Source: Halichondria panicea (lineage: Eukaryota; Porifera; Demospongiae; Suberitida; Halichondriidae). From it: a stretch of 64,000 nucleotides of DNA. Of this stretch, positions 43,201 through 56,120 are shown piece after piece (positions within the stretch are counted from its first letter, which is position 1; every line of letters starts with the position of its first letter). The position numbers were made by a program, and so were the translations under genes. Where the stretch lies: the NCBI RefSeq assembly GCF_963675165.1, contig NC_087386.1, positions 1,724,931-1,788,930 of the forward strand, given 5' to 3'. Below the pieces are notes generated by a model. The model was not told the DNA's origin. It was given only the letters and a program-made list of their open reading frames with translations, and did no database searches.

Positions 43201-46148
43201 TACAGACTAGACAAAAAAGCTGACCTACACAGGGTGTCATACAGGGGGGGAAGGGGGATATCCCCCCCTAGCTCCAATCCCCCCCCCCCTTCAAGTACTA
43301 GCTGTATAACTGAGTGTCCATAGCTGGGTATTGAAATAACAGTTGACCTTTTTTTAGCAACATTTTCTGGTTTATTTTCTCACTTTTCACCCTTCTACTT
43401 CAAAATCCTGTATGATACCCTACTTCACGTGAACTAAAGTGTTGGTAAACTAGCTCTCCCAAGTTGAGTTAGCCAGTGTGTGCAGTACAGCGTTATTTCA
43501 GTTTACCGTGTATGCTTGATCAGAGGCCGCTCTCAAATAGTAGCCTCAGTGAACTTTGACTCTAGCATTTCTGCACGTGGCAGCGAGAAAAATTATTAAT
43601 ACTAGCAGCTAGCTGCATGTACGTAGCTAATAGGTACAGGTAGCAACTTGTTAGTGCTTCACAAAGAATTTCTCATGGCAGAGTTCAAGTTTATGCAGAT
43701 GAAAATAATTTTTGATGACAAACTAAAGGTATTAAATTAGCTGGAGCTCACAGTGGCCTCTCAGGAATTGTAGCCTCCTCTTCCAGCAAAATGAAACATT
43801 TAGTAGCTGCGGCTCCTGATCAAGCATATACGGTATCTAGCTCTCTCAAGTTGAACTAGCCAGTGTTTGCAGTGCAGTATTACTTCAGTTATAATCAAAA
43901 TGACGGCTTAGGTAATACTATCAACTTGGCTGTACACGTAAGTCCAAAGCATAATAATTACATATTTATAAAATTGCTAGAGACACTACAATTTTAGCCT
44001 AGCATACATACAACACCATAACTGGCTATTATTTACATATAACATTTAATAGTGAAACCAAAATAATAATACAAGAAAAAAATGTCCCCAAGCTTTAACG
44101 AGTCTACTGTACGTAAGTACCAACTTTGCCTGACCTTGAGAAGTCTGCCTTACAGAAGACCTCGCCATCACGGGAGTAGCATTTGTCTGTGAGCAGCATG
44201 TCGCAGTCCACACAGCGAAGACATTTAGAGTGCCACGGCTTGTCAAGAACTTTAAGGATGAATCTGTCGACTATTGGGTGATGACAACCAGCACAGCAGG
44301 GGATGTTGCCGCTATCTGTGTGAGGGGAGGGGGCGGATTTGTGAGGGTGTGGGAATAGTGAAGGTGTGTGGAAAGGAACTTCAATGCGTGTGCAGATTGT
44401 GTGTGTGTGTGTGTGGCTGGGTTTTTTGAATAGAGACAATTATCTGATCAACATTTTTAAAGAGATTGAGTAGGTGGTCCCCACTCAGGATAAAAGAGAG
44501 GTAAGTTTATCTATGGCAGACCCCACTCATCACACAAATAATGCTTAACATTAGTTTGATGTTTTAACAAGATGGAATTGAAAAACATAGCCAATTTAGT
44601 CAGCATGCCTAGAAATACAAATCTGATGGGACCCGAAAATAAGCATCACTAAAAAAGGCAAAAGAGAGGGCTTTTGAAACTATACAACCGTGGCCTCAAT
44701 TAGTCCAACTATTCCGCTAGCATTCACACCTTCAACCTGTTAATTCCCCACATTACTCATCACACCTGGCTAGAGATAAGCAGCAGCGGGCAGTCAAAGA
44801 GACAGAATAATGGAAGAGTAATATACTAGGTGAGTAGACTCACATACTACAAACAAACCAACATACTATATTAGAGCTGGAGTAATGGGGGACATGGACC
44901 TTTACTAGCAGAATATGAGATGAAGCATGGGTGGTCTCTATTGGGAACCATCAAAAACTATAAAAAAAAATTCATGTCAGAACAGATATGAATTTGGTCA
45001 TTGGATCTAGCTATAGTCACTAGTATCTGTCAGATCTATAAAAACAGGAGATATGAATTTCCGCGTCTTTGAAGATATGCATTGCAAGAATAGTAAGATA
45101 TAAATTTGGCTTCAACAGGTGGACACTACTATGGTAGGGGCATATCCAAACACAAAACCAGAAAAAAATAACAACTGGATTAGCGTGTTCTTTTGATGTC
45201 TACAATATGACCAATTTATAAAACCACAATTTGTATAACATTGTATCTCTTGAGCTTAGACCTACACATGCAGCCCATAAATGTGGGATGACCCATGCAG
45301 CTATTACAATGTATACCATTGTGCAAGCTATTATTACGCTTTTAGTCTCAGTAAATAAAATCATAGCAGAGCAACACAAACCACTATATAGTACGCCCCC
45401 ACAGAATTATAATAAATGAATTTCAAAGAACAGTTGGATGCAGTCACTAATCCTGTTTAACTACTTCCTGGCAGCATAGATCACCAGACACAAACCTGCC
45501 CCAGGCTAGACAGGACCAATAAATAATTTAATATCTAGGGTTGCTGCTGGATGACCAATTATGTAATAGTTATAGGCTGAGTCCAAGGTCTCCATGGGGT
45601 TTTGAGAAAGAAGGCCTGAGGCTGTAGGAAGGCCTGAGGCTGTAGGAAGGCCTGAGGCTGTAGGAAGGCCTGAGGCTGTAGCAGAGCATAGGAGGGTGCT
45701 ACTAAGGGCCTAAAGGTAAATAAAGAAATGCAATCCTACATACAATAGCCAGCAGCTAGTCACATGATATTGACACTATGGATGGACATACACAAGCAGT
45801 AAATATTTTTGTGCACCAGAACATGGCTACTGCACAGTACACACCATCCTTAAACTTACTCGCTCCCGAGTGATGGTCTGGTTGCTGCTCCTGGATGGTG
45901 TTGAAGGAAAAGTCTTGAGATATTACCTGCTGGGGGTCTAGGGGGGACTGTTGCGTGGGCGTCTGTACGAGGGACAGACCCCCCACCTGGTTGGATACCT
46001 GCGAGGGGGCGGGTATAAGCGTTAGCCCCTGCGGCTGGTTGTGAGGAGCTTGTACTTGAAGAGTTAATCCTCCAGACGATTGAACTGGTGATTGTATGAG
46101 GGTGATGCCTTGAGAGGGGGTGGGGTACGACCCTGAACCAAACTCCAT
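37206..46148 (-). CDS. LIM-homeodomain transcription factor, Lhx3/4 class
   Basis: Exons on the minus strand: 45860-46148, 44135-44315, 40898-41100, 38472-38726 and a tentative last exon 37206-37258. Phases agree and give 326 aa. Exon 1 (96 aa) is Gln/Pro-rich with four imperfect G-I/L-T/S-L repeats. Exons 2 and 3 each encode one zinc-binding LIM domain ([33 protein letters not shown]). Exon 4 holds the homeodomain ([44 protein letters not shown]). [18 protein letters not shown] and RPRTTIT-KQL point to Lhx3/4 over Lhx1/5. Such factors bind AT-rich DNA and, through the LIM domains, LDB cofactors. The last exon is the weak point: the exon after the homeodomain could instead read on to a TAG at 38449. 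The 5' UTR probably continues upstream, because an acceptor-like CCAG lies just before the ATG. Confidence 0.9.
37584..37818. repeat. Tandem duplication of about 116 nt
   Basis: AAATTTGTTCTGCTGCTATA ... GAGAAATTGCAGCAAAG occurs twice in a row with small indels, in the last Lhx intron. Confidence 0.9.
41438..41830. repeat. 45-nt minisatellite in a Lhx intron
   Basis: Roughly nine copies of a 45-nt unit containing ACACTAAGAGCAAATCTCCT and CTTCCTTATGCCTTG, some with 9-nt internal duplications. The period is a multiple of three, so long open frames exist, but the location is inside the intron between the LIM-domain exons. Confidence 0.93.
43231..43421. mobile_element. Foldback element with poly-G/poly-C core
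   Basis: AGGGTGTCATACAGG at the left and CCTGTATGATACCCT at the right are inverted repeats with one mismatch. The interior contains long G and C runs around a GATATC centre. Confidence 0.55.
43504..43835. mobile_element. MITE with TACCGTATA-type ends
   Basis: TACCGTGTATGCTTGATCAG at the left is matched inverted by CTGATCAAGCATATACGGTA at the right, and the similarity continues inward (AGGCCGC / GCGGCTCC). A related ACTAGCTCTCCCAAGTTGAG sequence lies outside both ends, suggesting the insertion split or duplicated flanking DNA. Confidence 0.65.
45611..45680. repeat. 18-nt tandem repeat, four copies
   Basis: AAGGCCTGAGGCTGTAGG repeats four times in the first Lhx intron. Confidence 0.9.
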
Positions 46149-49100
46149 TACACCTGGCCGTGCATGCGTGTGTGGGGGAGAGAGGTAAGGGCAATGGAAC
46201 AAATAAGGAAGTAAAATTGAAATATTGATTATAGAGTGATGAAGGGAAAGACAATACAGAGTTGGACTCCATAACAATAACTATAAAACAAAGAGTACCA
46301 ATGCATATGGTGGTGGTGACATTACTAGTAGCCTTCTGACACAATTGATATTTAGTTTATTAGGGTGCATGACCACAAGTGTATGATAAGGTGCACCATG
46401 TTCCAGACAACTGAGCGCTAAATACAGTCTCAAAGAATTGATAAGAACAGATGCTCAAACCTCTCTTATTGGGGTGTGTAAGGCGCCAGGTAGAGATAAA
46501 ACCTACTCTAGGCCACATCTATGGGCCACAGGCAGAGGTGTTGATTGCCCAGGCTGCCACCTATGGCCGCTAAAGCCAAGGTGTAAATTGGCGAGACAGT
46601 CACAGCTATAGAAGCATTAATAAGGACGCTAGCTACAGGCTGAAAAATGCATTTAACACATCTAACGTTCACTAGATCATTTTACAAGTGTCTTCAGGTC
46701 CCAATCAACCACTATACAGACATTATACAACAGCTACTGACACACAACATACCCTATACTGATTCTCAGGACCTACAAACAGCTCTTGTCTCTGCACTGC
46801 ACTAGCTCTTCCAAATTCTTTTCACTCAACTGAGCCCCTAAACAAATTGGTGAATTTTAATTTTCTCCGCTTGTTTGAAACTAGATCTAGAATGCCTGAT
46901 GAATTCACGCCTCCCAATTAATATGCTATAAGAGCAGCGAGGGTTGGGTCTCAATGTAGATTCACTGAACACGAAAAACTGGGGGTTACAAGCTGATCAA
47001 TTTTAATGATAGGGGCAGGGGGCGGAAAATAGTTTCCGGGATTTCTTTTCATGTCTCAGAAGTTACAAATTTCTCATGTTATACACAATAGCCCTAGCTA
47101 CAAGCAAAATACATGATATCTCTTTGCAGAAACTTTGCAATGTATTATTGCCACGAGTTCAAATGCATTGCCTACAGTTAAGTGGTTGTATATATAGATC
47201 TATATATCTACACAGATTTATACTGTTATATACAAGCCAGTTATATCTCTTGTTGGAGCTAGCTATAATAAAATTCCAGGCAGCCAGGCCCGCCTACTAT
47301 CAGTAGTGGTACAAAGTATGTAATAATCTCAGCTTGAAAAACCACCCTTATTAGCTAGTAAAATTCCTGTCAAATTCTATCCTAATGCAACCAAACGTGC
47401 AGTCTACATACCTCCTCGAATGGTCTCCTGCAGAATTAGACTTCACAAACTAGTATGTTCTAAGAGCTCTCTGATCTTCAGTGGTATTGATTTATAAGAG
47501 CCGGGGCCTCTGCTAATTCACTCTCAATCGACTCAATCAATCCTGTTCAGTAAGTTTTACAAGGCGGTCACCACGCCCCCCTCTTAGTCAAGCAGGAAGC
47601 AGCATGGACTAAGCTAAGAGGCAGCTGCCTTGTTGATAGTACCCTCGGCCTCAAAGAGATGCTTTGTACAGTAATGGAGTCCTGCTACACCCTGGAATTG
47701 AAGTGTTTTGCAAGCTACAGCACTTGGATACGGTGAATTATGTAATGCATGCTGTCTGAGTCTCCATTGATATTACATTGTACAGTACATTATTAAATTT
47801 TATAATACTGCCAGTCTTGCAATTATTTTTCAACATGTAATAATTATGTCCAAATGTGTGTGTCTTGTGGAAGAGGCATTACTTCCATTCTCTAAATGCA
47901 ACCGTTGTTATCCCTCAATAGTCGTTACGTCATGTAGAGATGATATCACCAAATGTTTATATCTATTCTGAATTTCTGCCGGCTCTCTGTATTTTCCTGC
48001 TCATTGAACTCTGCTGGGTGAACTCAGCACTAATCAATAACCTCTTGGTGAGTTCATGTGTTTATGGTTCCTGTACATATCATTTTCTGTGTGTAAGGTA
48101 CTCAATATGATATCTCTGTGTAGGTCAGACCTTACTCTCAGGTGAACATGATTGCATGAACATGGGTACCCCGGTTACTATACAAGGTTCTAGGCTCACA
48201 GGTTACTACAAGAACCTATACCTCCCTATAATGATAAATTTAAGTGGTAAATTATTTATTGGGGCTATAGGTCACTGGCTTTGTATAATGAAATTCCATG
48301 GTTGTTAGTCTGCCTCTGTGAGAAAGAAATCCTCTCCCATTCAGATATAGTCTTTGATGGTGATTAATCCAATATCCACTGATCCTAATGTAATATTCAA
48401 ACCCACCTTCCCATTATTGCGCTGGGTCATCCTTCTAATGTGGTCATGTGGTCTTGTCCTAGATAGATAGCTAGGCATGTGACTAGCCAGGGGAGCGGAT
48501 AATTATGGCATATGGGATATGGTGGAACTGACCTCTTCAAGCTATTGGGTTTTTGCAGTGTTTTTACTGTACGCCCACTCACTGGAGCATTTTAATTCTG
48601 CTGAAATACCTGTTTTTAACTAGCTACCTATGTGACTATCTTCTTAGAAACCATGGCCTAGGAGGTATACAAATGTATACCTTTCTTAGTGAGTGTGTTG
48701 GGTTTTCTTGGGAAATGTCATTAGGAAGTTAAAACCCTGTGATCTGTGGATCTGTGACACATATCGCGTGTACAGGTTGAGTTGTCCTACTATTTTATAC
48801 TCTGGAATAGCAGCTACTTGTATACTATTGTGTTGTATAGATAGGCTTAAAGCTAGGATGATGTGTGGGATGTCATTTTAGGGTGAATATTTCACAGAAA
48901 CATTTATATCAGAAATTCCACTGGATATTGATTATGCAATGATTGTGTATGTAGTAATCTGTTTCCCATAGGAATCATCAGTAAGATCATTTGGGTGGAT
49001 TAAAAATACCGTTTTTGAGGTACACCACAAGCCTCCAATGTTCAAGTGCAGTCTTCATTTAATTTATAAGGCCATCAGCCCCCCCCCCCCCTCATTAATG

Positions 49101-50737
49101 TAATGGCCTGCCGCCCTAGCCTCTCTAGCTTAATTGTACATAGAGGGATAGTACAAAAAGCCAGCTCCTTTGTTACTGCATTAATTTTTGTGATTTTGCA
49201 GCACAAACAATTTCTATGAGTTCTACTATAACACTGTTTTCTGGCCACAATTTGTCTGGGTCAGATATCACTAGGCCTTGATGTTATCAGTGAACATATC
49301 TTAGCAAATAAATTACGCTGCTTACTCAAGCCACATCCTTCCTCACCTAATCCGTTCATTTGTCTCCTCTTGTTCTTCTTCAACAACAATACAAACTTAG
49401 CCACTTGCTTGAATACTAAAATTGGGCTCCCCCCAGTAGAAGTACATCAATTACTAAGATGCCCCCAATCTTGAAATTCCAATCATTCTATTTCCCCTTT
49501 GTTCTTGTGCATAGCCAACAGTGCTCTGTAAACATTCTTTGAATTGGCATACTATCAAATTTGCATTGTGAGTATTTAGCTGTGTGTACTAATATTTCTT
49601 ACTTGCGGTGTTTCACTACCAATTTTTCGTTTATTTTTATCTCATGATCCACACAGGTTTCTGGTCACGCATGCGCACAATATATACTTACTGGACTATG
49701 ACTGCATGAGAGATAGACTTGCAGAGTTTAGTGATACAGGCAGAGGATGCTTCTAAAGGAGCTAAAGAGCTTATTTCCTAGAGTGTGTTGGGTGTCATTC
49801 AATACAACAACAACTGCATTGTACATCTATGATGCCTAGCTCCACAGCATATAGGTAGAAGCGCTTTTTAACAAGGAATCCAATGGTATATGAAACTTTA
49901 AATTTCAGTGAAGTATGACAAAGTTATGAAACTTTATGAAGGTCAAACTCAACACAAATAGACTGCCGAATTTAGTAGTTGGGGTTGAATTATAGCTACA
50001 TATAATATTTCCATGTACATTCTGGCGCTATCTCTAGGAAACCAGTTGAAACTGGCTTAGAAGGCTTAAGCTAGGAAAGGCTGGGAAAGTATGTGTCTGG
50101 TGTGTGGAATTTTTTTAGTCTGGATCATGACATAATTATATAGATCATCACAGCATGATAATGTTGCTAAGCTAGCTAGTTGCCACAGGTGATTGAGTGA
50201 TTGGGTTGAGGTAACTAGGCAAGATCCTGTTTGTACAAAGCTATCCCACTAGGGGCTGATCTCATGAAGCCAAAATTGGGGGTTTCAGCTGGACTAGTTG
50301 GGGGCATATAGAGGTTCTTTCTTTGTTGTAGTTTAATATAAGTATCCTGAACGCTAGCCATGGAAACATGTGGTTGCTATGGTAACGTGAGATCATTGTG
50401 TCCTAAGTTGTACCTTATGTAAGTCTCTCATTGCTACAATGTTTTGCGAGCATCAAACATTGCGATTTTAATGCCTTCTCAACAATAATGACGCCAAAAC
50501 CTATTATCGGTACTTGATGGATATGTACACACTTTCTGCTGATTTGGCTCGATCGCTACACTCGCAAATTACACGTATGGAATTAGAATGCTATTTTTCT
50601 GTCCAATTTCAGCAATTATTGTTGGATAAGTCAGATAACCACCATGTGCTTGCCACTACATTCGTATGTTGTCAAGGGACCTTCTCTAATAATATATATA
50701 CCAATAATAAGAAAATGTGGATTTAAAGGCATAATTA

Positions 50738-50956
50738 TACCATATAGCGCGACATTTTCAAGGGGCTTAATTTTCGCTGTTTTCGAGGGTTAGCAATTCT
50801 ACACGAAAATTGTTCTAATTATATGCTGTAACGTGCAATTAAAGATTAAAGGCATGACCTGGGAATGCTTCAGGTAAGCAGTCAACCCGCGAAATTTATT
50901 CAATTAGGGCCATTCCACAAAATTTAAATGCCTCGAAAATTTCGCACTATACGGTA
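50738..50956. mobile_element. MITE with 26-nt imperfect terminal inverted repeats
   Basis: TACCATATAGCGCGACATTT at the left and the inverted TACCGTATAGTGCGAAATTT at the right match at 22 of 26 positions. Its TACCGTATA end resembles the elements at 43504 and 32063. Confidence 0.65.
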
Positions 50957-50957
50957 G

Positions 50958-51137
50958 TACAGTGGAACCTCTGCTAACAACCACCTCCGAATAAAGGCCA
51001 GTAGCTATAAATGGCCAGGCACCCAGGTCCCAAATGAACAGTTTGTGTACAAAACAACCTCTCAACAAAGGCCACCTCTGTATAAAGGCCAAAACATTGT
51101 TCCCCAAAGGTGTCCGTTATAGAGGGGTTCCACTGTA
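50958..51137. mobile_element. Tc1/mariner- or pogo-like MITE with TA target duplication
   Basis: The ends read TA-CAGTGGAACCTCT and AGAGGGGTTCCACTG-TA: a 15-nt inverted repeat with one mismatch, bounded by TA on both sides. TA duplication and CAGTGGAACC ends fit Tc1/mariner-pogo relatives. No transposase. It starts 2 nt after the previous element ends. Confidence 0.75.
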
Positions 51138-52319
51138 CATATTCATTTATGAGTTAGCGTATTACTAGAATATTTTGCCAAACATTTGCTAACTTTGCAA
51201 GCGTTGATCACTTTGCAAAAGTAAAGTTGGGTTTCATCTAGTGGGGGGGGGGGCACCCTCCCCCCAAAATGTTGTAGAATATGATATCATCACATTAGTA
51301 CTGTCTATGATGTGCAATATGTAAACTAGATCTACTGTGATGCTTAGCATGTAATATGGGTGTGGTCAACAAATGTGGGAGTGGCTAAACATTTTGCGAC
51401 GTGCATCAACACCCCCCCCCCCCCCCCCAAAACCTTTAATCCTAAATGAAACCTTGCTAGTACTGGTGATAACACACAATCCTTGCCAGATGCAATAGTT
51501 AGATTGCAAATTTCTGCTGACTTGGCTCCAGCGACGTATTCTAGTAATATGGTGTATAGCACTTTGATTTAAAAAAATCGAATGATTTATATTCGCCCCC
51601 CTCTCTGGCAGCATTTTACGTAGAGGGAAACATTTTTCTTCGAAAAAAATTCCCTCTGCTAGCTATTAAATTCCCATGTAGTCCAAACACCTTCTTTTCC
51701 ATTGAGTTGATCGTTGTGTTATAGTAGCCAATGTTCTATAACTAGTATTCTCATGGCAACCCAAATACTAAACGTATAATTATACTGGTTGTTAGGTGTT
51801 AGAATGATGGTGACTTTCAAATCATTAAGTCGTAACATGGCTGTTGAATAACAATTAGGTGATCTTCTCAGATCTTTTGTAGCTTAGTACGTTTGTAGGA
51901 AACTGCCTGCGTGATTATATCTCTCCATTCTGTGCTATGTGTTGCTGGGACCTTCACATTGCTAATCAGTAATCTAATAAAGTGCACTCCCTGTTATTTA
52001 TTGTACAGACCATATGCTAATTGGTTAATTAGATTAGCGATGCAGGTGTGAGAGAAATTGCAGCCAGTGGTAGATATTTGACTCTCCACGTACCCCTGCA
52101 ATAATTACCGAATACGTGTCAATATAATCATTACGTCATTTCCAACAATTCATAAGTTACAGCTTTAAAGTTAATTTCTGTCACCTGTATGTACGTAATG
52201 CCCCTCCCCTCGTTTGTGGTCACGTAACGTTGTAAGTTCACCGAGTACCTCTGGTTAGTACCACTCGTAATTGCTCTAGAGCTATATAGCTATATAATTT
52301 ATTAGACTCACAGGAAGCG

Positions 52320-54279
52320 ATGACTTGTGTGCTAGCTAGTATATTCGTCAGCATAACTATAACCTTGTCTAGAGCTTGTGTCTTCTCACCCGTCGCCATT
52401 ACCGTAGGTGGTCCTATTAGTGACTAGCTATCTCTCTCAGCACAAACTACATCCTGGTCTCTGTCAAATGAGTGCAACTGTTGTTTCCTTGAGTCCACTC
52501 ATCAACTAAGTTATAACTATGTAACTCTGTACAAGTAAACTTTATATTGCTAGCTAGCTCGATCTTTTACATCTTACGTCGGAGATAGATAGCTCTACCT
52601 TTTGCCGGAAGTAATTGAAGATGTCTATCTTTGGCTGGTTTTCCTTTTCTTGGCGGGTTATGTGGTGAGGTACTGAGGTCGAGTACAATGCTTGTGGTGG
52701 TACTCCATGGTACTCTTGCCATAATCAGATTATCTATCATGGGATGCTCTTAGTTAATATCTGGGCATATTCTTCACAACGTAGTCTATAAACCCATTGT
52801 CTTGTGTTGTATTGTGTGTTGGTGCTATAAACCCATTGTCTTGTGTTGTATTGTGTGTTGGTGCTATAAACCCATTGTCTTGTGTTGTATTGTGTGTTGG
52901 TGCTATAAACCCATTGTCTTGTGTTGTATTGTGTGTTGGTGTCGAGCTTGTGTGCCACGCTATGTCTTGATAAATGGGGTTAGAATTTCTTAGCAGTTTT
53001 AGTAAAATGTGTGTACACAGCGTAGGAAATAGAACTGCACCCGCCAGTGGACATGCTGTGGTTTTAAGTATATTTAGTCTATTGCTGTTTGTGGTTGCTA
53101 ATTTCCATTATCCGGTAATTGTGGGTGTAATTAGTACCCAGGGGTTCAGTTCTTAAAGCCCCCCAGACACTCACAAAATTCCCCTTCCCCCCATTTCACA
53201 ATGTATTGGATACTGTAACAGCTGTAAACATGTCACTGGTGATGTTTGGTGGCTTGTCCCTGAACTTACAGTAGGAAAGCTGTGGTCACTATAATAGTGA
53301 ATGTTGTGTATGTGACAGGAGGGACACAATCGCTTCCCTTTGCAGCATTTAATTGCATCTCTTTCCTGCAGCCACTACCAAGTGTCAGTTATTACAAGCA
53401 CCAGGCTAATTCATTGGAGGAGACACTGCAAGTACACGCTACGTGAGTTCTCATACATGTTAGTTCAAAATTCCTGAGCTTAACTCGACCTGTTACCTTT
53501 AATTAAGTGTACTTAAGTGCACTCTCTGATGTGTTGTTATACAAGCCTACGATTAATTTCCTATAGCCGCACTAATTCCACAGGCCATTTGATTCTTACC
53601 ACAGAATCATCATAACTGTCCTAATCTAGCGGATCAGTTTTCATAGATGAAACAGATAGTGTTATGTGTATCATGTAACAAGTGGGGGGGGGGGAGAGAA
53701 GGGTTGTATAAACTAATTGGAGATAAGATAAGGTTGTCATTGTTACGTATAGTTGTTTGTGTCCGCCACAGGCGATGAAGAATGTTCTAATTATGTGCTC
53801 GTCATTTCAACCTCCCTGACATCTGTTTGTAGGTATGTCACCTATTGAACTGTGAATACCTCTTGTGTATGCTATGCACCGATAATTGGTACGTCATAAT
53901 TTGGTTGCCTGGAGGATGATTTATTGCCCTGGGGTAGAGCCCTCTTTATCTGAAGAATGCATACTTTAAAAGACCTTCTAAACACCAGGTATTGTGTGGG
54001 GACCCTTATATTTGTACGTTTGATTGTGAGCGGAAATAATATTTGGTAAAGGGTAGTGTTAAGTACAATTGAATTATGAATAGCTGTTACGTATAGAACT
54101 AAAGTGAACTAGTGTGTATCTATGTGCTCACCCACTAACCACACCCACTCCCCCTGCGCAGCACGCAAGTACCCGTAGGAGAGAGCCTTGCAGTAAAGAA
54201 CCATACAGTGCCTACTACAGTCAAGGGCCGTTGCTTAGAGACAAATATACATACGTACGTACAAAGCAAATCTGACTAA
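52320..54279 (+). CDS. Candidate small secreted protein, three exons
   Basis: Predicted from splice logic only. Exon 52320-52407 encodes a good signal peptide (MTCVLASIFVSITITLSRA). It joins in phase 1 to 53772-53832 and in phase 2 to 54162-54279, which ends in TAA. The product would be 88 aa with four cysteines after the predicted cleavage site. All junctions are GT-AG and every frame is open, but the exons are short and no family is recognised. The signal-peptide exon could instead belong to another receptor whose later exons were missed. Confidence 0.3.
52786..52941. repeat. 39-nt tandem repeat, four copies
   Basis: CTATAAACCCATTGTCTTGT... repeats exactly four times. The period is divisible by three, so frames stay open on both strands. 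Confidence 0.95.
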
Positions 54280-54498
54280 AACTTACTTTACGAACAATTT
54301 AATTTTCGAGTACTTTATGTTTGGGAGTGGGTGTGTGATAATTTTTGTGTGATATTTGTTTGTTACAGGCAATGCTGACACACGTAAAATACACAATAAC
54401 ATAATGCTTAATTGGATTAATTGGCAGTCTCTGCTCGTGGACAGTGTGTTAAGCCAAGGGTGTGGTATGTACATGTATACACAAGCTAGTCAATTCAT

Positions 54499-55730
54499 TT
54501 ACCGAGTAGCCAACATTTGTTCGACTAGAGAGTTCTCGCTATTAGTGCTTGAGGGGCGTGGCATTTGGTGTGGCGGTAACGGGTTCCTCTCTGTTTCTTC
54601 GTCCAATTTACAATACGATCCCACTCGACTTTCGGCCGCAAAGTGGCCAGGTGTGAGTTCGTTGTTGACGTGCACCTGTACTTGTACGTGAGGTAGGTAG
54701 AGTTGCTGGTTGGGTTTGAAAGTAGAGCAGTTTAAAGTCGGTGTATGTGTCGACATTGGTCTCAAGCTGCCCTTGCTAAACCATAGACCAAGCTTACTAC
54801 TGCGTCGATCTAAACTGTCTGTATAATTCTTCGCCGATTTGTGCCTTATAACGACGTCAGTTCTATTCACAATACTCATTTGGTGACCACTGATGCTTGA
54901 ATGCGACGAGCCACTGCTATTGGTCCGTTCGAGGTTACATAATGACACTCTCTCGCTGTCCCGTCTTCTCCTCCTTACTTTCTTTCTTCGCTGCCTCCCT
55001 CTTAGACAGAGCATGTACAACAGTAGTGTGATGATCACTAGGCAGAGGGTAGCCCCCACACTAGCTATGATTATGATATAGAATAATGGTAGCAGTAGTT
55101 CCTTTTCTTGAGCTGCTGTAGTTGTGACGTCCGTTGTAAAAATGGCTACTGTAGGGGGCATTGTTGATACGTTAGCAAACGACGATACTAGGGTTATACT
55201 TGTTACTGATAGTGTTGTTGATACAGTTAATGGCGTTGTTGTAGTGTTCATAGGTTCTTGTGAGATTAACTTTGTTTGATAAGTAGACAATCCTTGAGGC
55301 GTACTTGTATCACTCGTGTACACTGATGTTGGTCTTATTACCATAGTGGAGTTCATGGTAGCCTTGCCCAAAGGTGCTTGAGATGTAGCTTTAGTTACTG
55401 ATAAATCTACCGAACTCCGTGTAATTGTTCCTGTGGTAGACACTGTATTATAAGAAGAAGTCTCACTTGGGTTCCTCGTGAAGCCTTGTGTGTTTTCAGC
55501 TGTACTAGCCTTTGATGTTGGAGTCATAGTAGTCACAGGGCTAACATCTGTGCATGTACTATATGTAGTAACAGTAGCTGTATTGTATGTCTGTGTGTAA
55601 AATAAGCATTAAACACTCATGCAGGTATTATTTTATTGAACTGGCTATGTTTTGTGTAACTCACTGTGTTCTGTCCTTGAGCATATTGGATACTTAGTAG
55701 CACAGCCACAAACAAGTGTGTTCTTGGCAT
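54499..55730 (-). CDS. Mucin-like single-pass membrane protein
   Basis: Two exons, 55665-55730 and 54499-55590, joined in phase 0, give 385 aa. Exon 1 is a signal peptide (MPRTHLFVAVLLSIQYAQG). The ectodomain (about 23-185) is dominated by Thr and Ser and contains one cysteine, so it is likely heavily O-glycosylated. A membrane helix follows (about 187-217), then a strongly basic stretch (RRKKVRRRRR) and a Ser-rich tail of about 165 aa with an NYTDSLD tyrosine site. No enzymatic or binding domain recognised. It lies head-to-head with the membrane gene at 56738. Confidence 0.82.
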
Positions 55731-56120
55731 TACGACAGCTATTGACTAACGACTTGGATTGTTCACTATTATACATGTAGTTGTTCTATTGATGTCGCTA
55801 GCTGCATAGTAGTGAAAGTAACTCTCCGTAGATAGATCAACTAACTAGACATGTGTTTGTGTGACAAAGTAAACAATAACGACACGAGCACACATAAACT
55901 GATGGTTGACAATATCTGTGAATTGCAGCAACAGGTTTACACATTAGAGAGATAGTGCAGTACGTCTTTTGTCTTTGTGTGTCGTAGTGTAAAGCTAAAC
56001 CATTCTCTAAATGTTTGGAGAATGGTATGGCACAAACAATTGTTTCTGAAGTGAAAGTGAAAGTTTACGTCTATTTTGTATACATTAGTAATACATTCGT
56101 AGATTGTTGTACAATTGGGA

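Larger units (their letters stand above)
46149..52319. other. Gene-free 6-kb region upstream of the Lhx gene
   Basis: No exon supported on either strand. It may hold the Lhx promoter, 5' UTR exons and distal regulatory DNA. Two adjacent transposon remnants sit at 50738-51137. A G-run (51242-51252) and a C-run (51411-51428) flank a loosely inverted segment. Confidence 0.5.

Noticed and set aside
37206-46148. Lhx1/5 class assignment
   Set aside because: The second LIM domain ([10 protein letters not shown]) and homeodomain start (RPRTTIT-KQL) fit Lhx3/4 better.
47076-47306. 76-aa plus-strand frame in the gene-free region
   Set aside because: AT-rich, no homology, no splice or promoter context.
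52786-52941. CRISPR-like array
   Set aside because: Units are contiguous 39-nt tandem copies without spacers, in an animal genome.
54356-54691. 111-aa plus-strand frame
   Set aside because: Its second half is antisense to the end of the mucin-like gene; no domain or splice support.
54920-54945. tRNA T-arm-like GGTCCGTTCGAGG
   Set aside because: Lies inside the coding exon of the mucin-like protein and no acceptor stem or anticodon arm surrounds it.
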